Source of the DNA: an uncultured Oscillospiraceae bacterium
GTDB lineage: Bacteria > Bacillota > Clostridia > Oscillospirales > Oscillospiraceae
NCBI GenBank assembly: GCA_910579485.1
Contig: CAJTVO010000037.1
Span: forward strand, 1 to 25,806
Length of the DNA: 25,806 bases
Direction: 5' to 3'
Shown: positions 1 through 6,479 of the stretch, piece by piece
Position numbering within the stretch: position 1 is the first letter of the stretch
How the letters are laid out: each line of letters opens with the position of its first letter
Notes under the pieces: generated by a model
What the model was told of the DNA's origin: nothing
Seen by the model: the letters and a program-made list of their open reading frames with translations, nothing else
Databases searched by the model: none
Made by a program: the position numbers and the translations under genes

Positions 1-315
1 CGGCTTACCTGCCGCGCTGTGAAAAATCTTTATATTTTTTCGCTGTCCTCTTGACGGGGTGCGGTTCACAAATCGGATATTGCGGGGTTACTATTTGCAT
101 ATAGGAAAACGCAGATCAGTTGAGAAAAATAATACTCGGTCAATAACCGAAATTCATTTGGAAAAACTCCAACTATACACCGTTGCCCTATGATGATAAA
201 ATAGAACTGTATTCTAGGGCGGAGTAAGTTAGGGAGGAATGGCAAAAGGGAGGGGCGAAGTCTGCCCCTTTCGCCGCACCGCGACGGCCTGGAAAAGTAA
301 ATAATGGACATAGAA
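1..315. other. Non-coding leader at left edge of the operon
   Basis: No convincing gene lies in this stretch. The open frames on the minus strand here have no ribosome binding site and low-complexity or arginine/serine-rich translations. A weak -35-like TTGACG lies at 51-56 without a good -10 at proper spacing. A short GC hairpin (AGGGGC...GCCCCT) lies near 251-269. The stretch ends at the intrinsic terminator at 316-358, so it is probably the 3' end or leader of a transcript that begins upstream. Confidence 0.5.
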
Positions 316-358
316 GACTGTAATTGCCTTTTGAAAAAGGTGGTTGCGGTCTTTTTTT
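316..358 (+). terminator. Intrinsic terminator or attenuator ahead of the large operon
   Basis: A 15-bp stem (316-330 with 337-351, including several G-U pairs) with a short TTGAAA-type loop is followed by seven T residues at 352-358. It lies only about 13 bases before the ribosome binding site of the first operon gene. Transcription from upstream must either stop here or read through, so the site could act as an attenuator rather than a simple end. Confidence 0.7.
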
Positions 359-386
359 GTCCCAAAATGGAAAGGAGCAGAATTTT

Positions 387-1775
387 ATGAGCGAACCCAA
401 CAACACGTTCCCGTTCCCCGGAATAGAGGCAGGCGGCACACTGGACATCAGCGCCATCTTTGGGAGCAGCGATCCTGGTGATGATGTGAACCCCTTTGAG
501 ATGCCTGCGGCAAAAGGCCCTGTTGAGATGGACCCTTTACCCCAGGAGAACGCTCCCGCCGCAGGACCCGAACCTAAACCTGTTGCAGAGCCGGAACCTG
601 CTGCGGAACCGGAAACTGAACAACCGTCCGCCGCACCTGCGCCAGAGGAGAAAGTCGTTACCGAGCCGACCCGGAAGCAAGCGGTTCCTCCTGCGGAGGA
701 GCCTAACCTCATCTCCGCTGCCTTTGATAAGCAGGAGGAGAAAAATACCCAGCAGGGCCTTTTGGAAAAGCCTCCGGTATTTGCCTACGGCAGCGCCAAG
801 GAGCCAATTAAATATCCCAGCATGACATTCGAGGAGCTGCGCATCGACAAAGCGGAGGACTTCCCGGAGCTGGCAGAGGGTAAAAAGGTGTCCTGGACGG
901 TGGAATATGGCAAAACAGTCAAGACCATCACCGACCCCAAGGGTACGACGATCCAATCCATCAAGGCAGAGATCGAGACATCCAGGGGCTTCCTGGACGG
1001 GCTGAAAAAGGCCAAGGACAAGAACCCGGACTGCCTGGTCAAGCCGCGCGTCACCGCCCAGAGCAAGGGCATCGCCGCGTACAAGGGCGTGTTCTCCTCC
1101 TTAGAGGAGGCCCGGGCGTCGGATAAGACCATCTGCATCGTACCTGCCGGGGACGGCAGGATCTACGAGCTGCGCAAGAGTGAGCTGGGCGAGTTCATCG
1201 TCCCCAAAAACAACGTTGTGGAATTTCCGCAGATCAGGGCCGGGTTTACCCCGGCCCTGCCCCTCATCCCCATGTTCCTGCTGGGCGAGGTCATCTCCTT
1301 CTTCCGCTGCTATATGAATGAGCGGGAGGAATTTGAGGCCATGGCACACATCCTCTGGGACAAGGAAAACGAGGAGTTTGTGGTCCATATCCCAGAGCAG
1401 GAAGTCAGCAAAGCCCACATCAACGCGGATCTGAGCCGCGATACCCTGCCGGAGAGCCGCTACCTGCACTACGCCGACATCCACAGTCATAACAGCATGG
1501 AAGCGAGGTTTTCTTCTACAGATGACAGGGATGAAAAGGCTACCCGCCTTTACATCGTGCTGGGCCGCCTGGACCGATTTTTCCCTGAGATCTCTGTGCG
1601 GATGTCCTGCGGCGGCGTGTTCCAGCCGCTAGATCCGGCAACTGTGCTGGAGAGCGTCGGCGAGGTATTCCCCCATCAGTGGCATGACAATGTGAAAAAG
1701 CAGCCCCGTCCCCCCCGCCGCATGGTGGGCGTTTCGCCCTGGACGGGGATTCCTATTTGGAGAGATGTGCGATGA
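387..1775 (+). CDS. JAB/JAMM (MPN) metalloprotease-like protein, PRTRC-A-like
   Basis: The start at 387 is chosen because AAAGGAG lies just upstream; an in-frame ATG at 324 lies inside the terminator hairpin. The 462-aa protein has an acidic/proline-rich disordered stretch (about residues 47-106), then a middle domain of unknown fold, then a C-terminal JAB-like domain. The JAMM zinc signature is complete: H366-x-H368, seven residues, S376-x-x-D379. Bacterial JAB proteins next to ThiF genes are isopeptidases or processing enzymes for ubiquitin-like modifiers, and PRTRC protein A belongs to this group. The gene overlaps the ThiF gene by four bases (ATGA), so the two are translationally coupled. 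The middle domain (about residues 120-250) is not recognised. Substrate and activity are not known from sequence. Confidence 0.72.
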   Translation: MSEPNNTFPFPGIEAGGTLDISAIFGSSDPGDDVNPFEMPAAKGPVEMDPLPQENAPAAGPEPKPVAEPEPAAEPETEQPSAAPAPEEKVVTEPTRKQAVPPAEEPNLISAAFDKQEEKNTQQGLLEKPPVFAYGSAKEPIKYPSMTFEELRIDKAEDFPELAEGKKVSWTVEYGKTVKTITDPKGTTIQSIKAEIETSRGFLDGLKKAKDKNPDCLVKPRVTAQSKGIAAYKGVFSSLEEARASDKTICIVPAGDGRIYELRKSELGEFIVPKNNVVEFPQIRAGFTPALPLIPMFLLGEVISFFRCYMNEREEFEAMAHILWDKENEEFVVHIPEQEVSKAHINADLSRDTLPESRYLHYADIHSHNSMEARFSSTDDRDEKATRLYIVLGRLDRFFPEISVRMSCGGVFQPLDPATVLESVGEVFPHQWHDNVKKQPRPPRRMVGVSPWTGIPIWRDVR

Positions 1776-2530
1776 AATTTTCTCAGACACGCCCGGTCAA
1801 GATCGTCATGCTGGGCGCGGGCGGGACCGGGGGCCATATCGCGCCCCACCTGTACCGCCTGCTGTACTCCCTGGAACGTCCGGTACGGTTCATCATCTGC
1901 GACGGCGATGTTGTAGAGGAGAAAAACCTGGTACGGCAGAATTTCATCCAGGCCGATCTGGGAGAAAACAAGGCGAAAGTGCTTGCTGAGCGGTACTCCA
2001 CAGTATTTGGGTTGGAGACGGAGTATGTACCGTCCTTTGTAGAGAAGGAGGATGACCTGCGGCGTCTGGTAAAGCCGGACCACTGGCGGATAGATCGCAC
2101 AAAGTTTATCTGGGAGCAGATCATTCTGATCGGCGCGGTGGACAACAACAAGTCCCGTCAGCTCTGCCACCGCGTTTTCCAGGAGGCGAAGGAGCTGATC
2201 TACATCGACAGCGGGAACGGAGAGTATACCGGCCAGGTAGTATGCGGGATACGCCGGGGCGGCAAGACCTATTACCCGCCTATCGGAGCGGTTTACCCGG
2301 ATGTACTGGAGGATACGGACAAGTTCCCGACAGAATTGTCCTGCGCGGAGGCGTCCGTCTCCGCGCCCCAGAGCATGGCGGCTAATATAACAGCGGCCAC
2401 CGCTGTGGTGAGTATGGTCTATAACATCCTGGCTCTCGGCGACAGCTCGGTGCGGAAGATCACATTTTCCACCCAGACGGTCAATGTGCGGCCAGAAGTG
2501 CAAAAAAAGAAACGGAGGAAAGCTGCATGA
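1772..2530 (+). CDS. ThiF/E1-like adenylyltransferase (PRTRC ThiF-like)
   Basis: The ATG at 1772 overlaps the previous stop and has GGAGAG seven bases upstream; an in-frame TTG at 1757 is a less likely start. The 252-aa protein has the nucleotide-binding glycine loop GAGGTGG at residues 15-21. The D44-G-D46 strand end and the N52...R55-Q56 pair typical of E1/MoeB/ThiF enzymes follow. A conserved SCAEAS segment contains C191, a candidate thiol. E1-like enzymes use ATP to adenylate the C-terminus of a ubiquitin- or ThiS-like protein. No thiamine or molybdopterin gene is nearby, and JAB and E2-like genes are in the same operon, so a protein-conjugation or modifier-activating role is more likely than cofactor synthesis. 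The C-terminus is basic and ends in Ala-Ala. Confidence 0.88.
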   Translation: MKFSQTRPVKIVMLGAGGTGGHIAPHLYRLLYSLERPVRFIICDGDVVEEKNLVRQNFIQADLGENKAKVLAERYSTVFGLETEYVPSFVEKEDDLRRLVKPDHWRIDRTKFIWEQIILIGAVDNNKSRQLCHRVFQEAKELIYIDSGNGEYTGQVVCGIRRGGKTYYPPIGAVYPDVLEDTDKFPTELSCAEASVSAPQSMAANITAATAVVSMVYNILALGDSSVRKITFSTQTVNVRPEVQKKKRRKAA

Positions 2531-3627
2531 GGGCAGTCGTAGACGCGAAAGAGTTTTCCAAGGCGCTGGACAAGGTGAGTAAAGTTCTGGGCGCCTCGAA
2601 ATACATTCCTGCTTTGAGGGAGGTCATGGTTCGCTTTTCCGGTGGGCGGTGTGTTCTGACCGGAACAGATATGGATACCTGGCTGACTGTGGAGGTCCCG
2701 GCCCAGGGAGATGATCTCGCCTTTGTGTTCTACCGGACGGCCAGCATTGTGAAAGCCTGCCGCCGTTTTGACGGAGATCTGACCTTGGAGCTGACAGAAA
2801 CCGGAGAGGGCCGCGAGCGGCAGCTCCGGCTCTGCATGAGCTGCGGAGACAGGGCGGGAGAGTTTCATGCCATGTTCCCGGAGGATCACCCGGCGATGCC
2901 GGAGCTGGAGCCGGAGCAGTCTTTTTCCGCCAATGTCTCCAGTCTGATGGAGCGGATCAACCGGATCAAGTACGCCACGCTGAAGCCTTCCGAAGATACT
3001 CGTGCGTGCTGCACCAGCATTCAATTCAGCGGCAGCAGGATCTACTGCCTGGATGGACTTCGGGCGGCCTGGAGTACGGATGAGGCATTGTCCGTACCGA
3101 AGCCGTTCATGGTCACAGCCGCGCCATTGGAGCATCTGAAGCTTTTCGGCAAACAGGATGTATCGGTAAACCTTTGCAAGCGGTATATAGACATCACGGA
3201 CGGCTCGATGCATCTCGTCACCCGTTTGGCGGAGGCCGAGCTGTATGATCTGGACAGTGCCGTTCCCACGGAATTTCAGGAGGAGGTATATGTTTCTCCC
3301 GATGAATTTCTGACGGAACTGGCTTATCTGAAAGAGCTTATGCCGTCTGGCCAGAAGCCCTATATCCGTTTTTGCGGTGGCAGCCTGCTGACACAGGCGG
3401 ACGGATGCAGGTATCAGACGAAGATCTGGCTGGATGGCAAAAGTGAGATGGAGATTGGATTCGATCTGAATCACATGGTGGACGCCCTCCGGCAGTTCAA
3501 GGGAGAATCTCATGTGCGGATAAAGTTGACCGGTCCCCTTTCCCCCATTATTTTGGAAGCGGAGGGGCGTGGCGACTGCGCCTTGGTGCTGCCGGTACGG
3601 CAAAAATATGTGCCAAGAGCGGCATGA
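2527..3627 (+). CDS. DnaN-like DNA polymerase sliding clamp (beta subunit)
   Basis: The start codon overlaps the ThiF stop (ATGA), with CGGAGGAAA as ribosome binding site. At 366 aa it matches the length of bacterial beta clamps. The family signs are an N-terminal LDKVSKVLG-type helix, TGTDMDTWLTVEV in the first domain, and the C-terminal pattern GPLSPIILEAEG followed by ALVLPVR, which matches the usual end of DnaN (G-P-L-x-P ... M-P-x-R). Clamps form dimeric rings on DNA and tether polymerases, ligase and mismatch-repair proteins. The product is diverged from chromosomal DnaN, so it is probably an element-specific clamp. About eight residues extend beyond the usual DnaN end and finish in Ala-Ala. 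Coupling to E1 and JAB genes is the striking context. Confidence 0.8.
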   Translation: MRAVVDAKEFSKALDKVSKVLGASKYIPALREVMVRFSGGRCVLTGTDMDTWLTVEVPAQGDDLAFVFYRTASIVKACRRFDGDLTLELTETGEGRERQLRLCMSCGDRAGEFHAMFPEDHPAMPELEPEQSFSANVSSLMERINRIKYATLKPSEDTRACCTSIQFSGSRIYCLDGLRAAWSTDEALSVPKPFMVTAAPLEHLKLFGKQDVSVNLCKRYIDITDGSMHLVTRLAEAELYDLDSAVPTEFQEEVYVSPDEFLTELAYLKELMPSGQKPYIRFCGGSLLTQADGCRYQTKIWLDGKSEMEIGFDLNHMVDALRQFKGESHVRIKLTGPLSPIILEAEGRGDCALVLPVRQKYVPRAA

Positions 3628-3644
3628 TAAAGAGGAGATACGAT

Positions 3645-3923
3645 ATGAATTTTGAAACCTTTGACCGGCTCCACAAGAGCGATCCCCTGCTGTTTTCCCT
3701 GGCAATGGAGGTCTTCCTGGATAAGGGGCGGGTCGCTGTCCAGGAAAGCGGCAGGGAGGAACTGACCATCGCCATTCTGCAAAAAATGACGGTGCTGCTT
3801 ATGGAGAAGAACCTGCAAACCGCGATCCACACAGCGGAAGCCTTCGCCGGAATGGATACCGGGACATTGCTGGACTATGCCCGGCGCTCTGGGTATTTCA
3901 TCGGTGATGCATCTGTGAACTGA
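3645..3923 (+). CDS. Small protein of unknown function
   Basis: Encodes 92 aa from the ATG at 3645, which has AGAGGAGA six bases upstream. An earlier in-frame ATG at 3624 overlaps the clamp stop but lies before that ribosome binding site. The sequence looks mostly helical (repeated Leu/Phe/Ile spaced by charged residues) with no cysteine, signal peptide or membrane segment. No family is recognised. Its place between the clamp and the bactofilin-like gene suggests a helper of the replication module, but nothing in the sequence shows it. It ends in ASVN, with no di-glycine or di-alanine tail. Confidence 0.6.
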   Translation: MNFETFDRLHKSDPLLFSLAMEVFLDKGRVAVQESGREELTIAILQKMTVLLMEKNLQTAIHTAEAFAGMDTGTLLDYARRSGYFIGDASVN

Positions 3924-3937
3924 AAAGGAGATTCATC

Positions 3938-4606
3938 ATGAAAACCATCTACATTCCCAAGGGAGAAACCGTATCCTACGAGAATCTGGTTACTGGCCGC
4001 ATCGTGGTTCACGGCTGTCTGAAGGTGCTGGACGGTATCAAGGCCAAGTCCATCACGGGCAGCGGCGTGATCTACGCCGGTTCTGTCTCTGCGGATGACA
4101 TCCGCGTGGACGACCTGGAGTCCGCCTCCGTGACCTGCCGCCGCCTGATCGCCAAGCGTGTCCAGACGCCGCAGCTTATTGCATCGGAGAGCGCCGCCGT
4201 TTCCTGCTATCTGGCCTCCTCCTACGTGGAGACTGGGAAACTGACGGTGGCTGCCAGCGAGGTCTGCGAGATCAAGGCGGATGAGATCATCCACCTGACG
4301 CCCAAAAGACGGAGCCTGTTCCGGTTGCTGCTGGTATCGGCGCTTCGCTCCCTGTGGACGAAGCTGACCTCCCCCGCTGTTCCGGACGAACCTGTAGACA
4401 CTGAGTGGAAGCCTGCGACGTCGGAACTGGAAAAGGTCCCGGAAAAGCCTGCGGAAGGATCTCTGAAAAGCAAAGATCAGGAATTGGACCGCATGATCGC
4501 CATGTTCAATCTCCTGCGGGAATCCGGCTATACTCTGAAGATCCTTCCTGGTACGCCAGAGGAAAATGCCCCCGCGTTTGATTTTGCTCATGGCAAGGCT
4601 GCGTAA
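3938..4606 (+). CDS. Bactofilin-like (polymer-forming) beta-helix protein
   Basis: Starts at 3938 with AAAAGGAG upstream. The 222-aa product has an N-terminal region (about residues 10-125) of short repeating beta turns: patterns such as GRIVVHGCLKV, KSITGSGVIYAGSV and DDIRVDDLESASV recur about every 16-20 residues. This is the character of bactofilin and other polymer-forming beta-helix proteins. The second half (about 130-222) is basic, then acidic and proline-rich, and ends in GKAA. Bactofilins assemble into filaments that can anchor DNA-partition or cell-wall factors. On an element, a role in positioning DNA or a replication complex is possible, but that is inference. It could also be another right-handed beta-helix scaffold. 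Confidence 0.55.
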   Translation: MKTIYIPKGETVSYENLVTGRIVVHGCLKVLDGIKAKSITGSGVIYAGSVSADDIRVDDLESASVTCRRLIAKRVQTPQLIASESAAVSCYLASSYVETGKLTVAASEVCEIKADEIIHLTPKRRSLFRLLLVSALRSLWTKLTSPAVPDEPVDTEWKPATSELEKVPEKPAEGSLKSKDQELDRMIAMFNLLRESGYTLKILPGTPEENAPAFDFAHGKAA

Positions 4607-4796
4607 GCTGGGCATCCCGTGTCCGCTCTGCGGCCGGGAGCTGAACAGCTGGGACGACCGGGCCAGCAAGGCCCTGGGATATAGGACCTATCAGGTCTGC
4701 GAGGACTGCCTGTGCAAGGAGTACGGCAAGACCCAGGCGGAGTTCCGGGACATCCTGGAGGGCTTCTTCGGGATGCGCCCCTGTGCGGGGATATAG
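4566..4796 (+). CDS. Small zinc-ribbon-like protein
   Basis: Encodes up to 76 aa and overlaps the end of the previous gene. The first ATG is at 4566; the in-frame ATG at 4590 gives a more natural start (MARLRKLGIPCPLCG) of 68 aa, and the choice is uncertain because neither has a good ribosome binding site. Two cysteine pairs, CPLCG and CEDCLC, about 25 residues apart, form a likely zinc ribbon. The C-terminal part is short and hydrophobic. No specific family is recognised. Such small ribbons often bind DNA or serve as protein-protein adapters. Confidence 0.55.
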   Translation: MPPRLILLMARLRKLGIPCPLCGRELNSWDDRASKALGYRTYQVCEDCLCKEYGKTQAEFRDILEGFFGMRPCAGI

Positions 4797-4798
4797 CC

Positions 4799-5938
4799 AT
4801 GGCCGGGCTGAACGAACTGACCAAGCGCCTGTTGGCGGAGGGTTGGAAACCGGAGGACACGCCGCCAGGGACGAAGGAATACTTTTGGTTTTATGGCGGC
4901 TGGACGTACACCCGGGAGGCTCTCGCCGCCCTGACGTTTGAGACACCATGCGGTTTGCTGGTGAAAGGCAGCCGTTTCGGAAATGGCGATATGGCCTTCC
5001 AGGGAATCAGCTGGCAGCCGGAAAATGATAACCCGGTGGTCTGCTGTCCCCGGTTTGACCTTGATTTCTGTCCTATGCGGCATCCTATGCTGTGGAGTAA
5101 TTCCTACGACAGCCGCAGTGGTATCGTCCGGCAATGTGCCTGCCATCAGACAAACCGGCCCTACACCTACGAGGGCAGTCTGGATGAAGCGCACGACCAG
5201 GTATGGTCCGAGTCCGATGAACTCTGGCAAATATTTCAAGCGAAACATAATGGCCGCATTTGCAGGCAGCACTGCCACTATGACCGGACGGCAAAAAAAT
5301 GGTACGCCGGATATAATCCGATGGAGTGTGCCGATGGTTATGGCCGCGCCTGCCGCTATTGCCAGGTTCTGGACAAAGAACTGGACACCCGGCGGGGCAA
5401 TGTCTTTTACGATGTAAAGGAAACCCGCATCATCAAAGGCGACTGGCTGTTTCCGGACAAGGAAGTGACCACCGTTCGCAAAGGGATCAAAGTTCTTAAC
5501 AGAACTGCCTCCCTGACGCTCTGCGAGGCAATCGTGCGTTACGCGAAGCATCATATCATCGACCGCTTCATGCTGAACCACCACCACGAGCTGTATTTTG
5601 ACAGATCCCTGCGGTATGAGCTGGTAAACTTCCGCGCCCAGCGGCAGAACACACGTGACATCATGCAGGATCTGGCGGATACCGCCGCCGGAATCGAGGT
5701 GGTGCATCAGGCTGATGAGGAGAAGCTGCGGAAGGAGCAGAAACGGGCCAGGCAAGCAGCCCGACAGGCACAGAAGGTTCGTTCCCTGGAAAAGCTGGTG
5801 CTGACCGGCGACCTGGAGAACCTGACCTATAGCCAGAGAAGGGGCCTCGAAAAACATTTGAGCGAAGAACGTATAGCGGAGCTTATGGAGCAGCGCGGTA
5901 TCCGGACGGAGCAGGTACAAACTAGCCTGTTCGCTTGA
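4799..5938 (+). CDS. Large cysteine/histidine-rich protein of unknown function
   Basis: The ATG at 4799 is two bases after the stop of the zinc-ribbon gene, with a weak GGGG-type ribosome binding site. The 379-aa product is rich in aromatic residues, Cys and His. Several short pairs could bind metal (CCPRFDLDFCPMRH, CACHQ, CRQHCHYD, CRYCQ), spread over about residues 80-185. From about 305 to 345 it is a strongly charged Lys/Arg/Gln/Ala helix, probably a coiled coil. No catalytic motif or known family is recognised. It is the last gene before an internal stem-loop, so it may close a first sub-operon. Confidence 0.65.
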   Translation: MAGLNELTKRLLAEGWKPEDTPPGTKEYFWFYGGWTYTREALAALTFETPCGLLVKGSRFGNGDMAFQGISWQPENDNPVVCCPRFDLDFCPMRHPMLWSNSYDSRSGIVRQCACHQTNRPYTYEGSLDEAHDQVWSESDELWQIFQAKHNGRICRQHCHYDRTAKKWYAGYNPMECADGYGRACRYCQVLDKELDTRRGNVFYDVKETRIIKGDWLFPDKEVTTVRKGIKVLNRTASLTLCEAIVRYAKHHIIDRFMLNHHHELYFDRSLRYELVNFRAQRQNTRDIMQDLADTAAGIEVVHQADEEKLRKEQKRARQAARQAQKVRSLEKLVLTGDLENLTYSQRRGLEKHLSEERIAELMEQRGIRTEQVQTSLFA

Positions 5939-5962
5939 CTGCGCGGCATTCATAACCAACAC

Positions 5963-6008
5963 AGAAATTGAGGGCGAGCCCGGATGGCTTCCCTCAATTT
6001 CTCATTTT
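5963..6008 (+). terminator. Internal stem-loop, possible partial terminator or processing site
   Basis: A perfect 12-bp stem (AGAAATTGAGGG at 5963-5974 with CCCTCAATTTCT at 5991-6002) encloses a smaller AGCC/GGCT hairpin and is followed by CATTTT. The T-run is short, so partial termination, mRNA stabilisation or processing is more likely than full termination. It lies in the only sizeable gap of the operon, and transcription of the next genes most likely depends on read-through, because no clear promoter is seen after it. Confidence 0.55.
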
Positions 6009-6026
6009 ATAACGGAGGAGATATCT

Positions 6027-6479
6027 ATGTCTGAAAAATCTCAGGAGAAAAACATGCGGAAATTAGCGGATTTGTTAGGCCGCAACCTCAGTTATATCTG
6101 GGGTGAGAAGGAGTCGGGTCCCAATGGGGACAAGAAGGTGTTTCTGAATACCAGCAAAGCCTTTCTGCGGGCGCTGGCGAAAGACTTGGGCCTGCGGAAT
6201 GTAAAGGTTACCACCAGCCCCGGCGGGATCGCTATTTCCGGCAGTTGCTCCCTCATCGGGATGTGGGAAGAGAACGGAATCTATATTCAGATCAGCCAGT
6301 CCTGTTTCGGCGCGGATCATGACGTACTCTACCGTACCGTCCAGCACAGCCGGGACTACACCGGCGGGCATAACCGCTGGCTGACCCGCCGTGATCTGGC
6401 TCATTTGTCTTACAGACAGCTCTTGGACACGTTCCTATCGCTGAGTAAGGAGGCCAGTTCCCATGAGTGGGCAGCTTGA
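6027..6479 (+). CDS. Protein of unknown function (150 aa)
   Basis: Starts at 6027 with ACGGAGGAG upstream. The N-terminal 25 residues are charged and helical. A central part (residues about 40-105) alternates hydrophobic and polar residues with glycine turns (SPGGIAISGSCSLIG), which suggests a compact alpha/beta domain. The C-terminal region carries RDYTGGHNRWL followed by helices and ends in HEWAA. No family is recognised. Its end overlaps the methyltransferase start by 17 bases, so the two are translationally coupled. Confidence 0.65.
   Translation: MSEKSQEKNMRKLADLLGRNLSYIWGEKESGPNGDKKVFLNTSKAFLRALAKDLGLRNVKVTTSPGGIAISGSCSLIGMWEENGIYIQISQSCFGADHDVLYRTVQHSRDYTGGHNRWLTRRDLAHLSYRQLLDTFLSLSKEASSHEWAA

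Noticed and set aside
188..712. Minus-strand Gly/Ser/Ala-rich open frame across the operon start
   Set aside because: The low-complexity translation mirrors the Pro/Glu-rich JAB tail on the other strand, and there is no start signal.
1772..2530. Thiamine or molybdopterin biosynthesis role for the ThiF-like gene
   Set aside because: No thiS, thiG, moaD or moeA-like gene is nearby; the JAB and E2-like genes in the operon fit a conjugation or modifier role better.
2419..3705. Long minus-strand open frame (428 codons) opposite the clamp gene
   Set aside because: It lies antisense to a clear DnaN-like gene, has no ribosome binding site and an unstructured Arg/Gln/His-rich translation; GC-rich genes often create such shadows.
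4691..5962. Minus-strand open frame (423 codons) opposite the Cys/His-rich gene
   Set aside because: It is an antisense shadow with no start signal, and it runs across the ends of neighbouring plus-strand genes.
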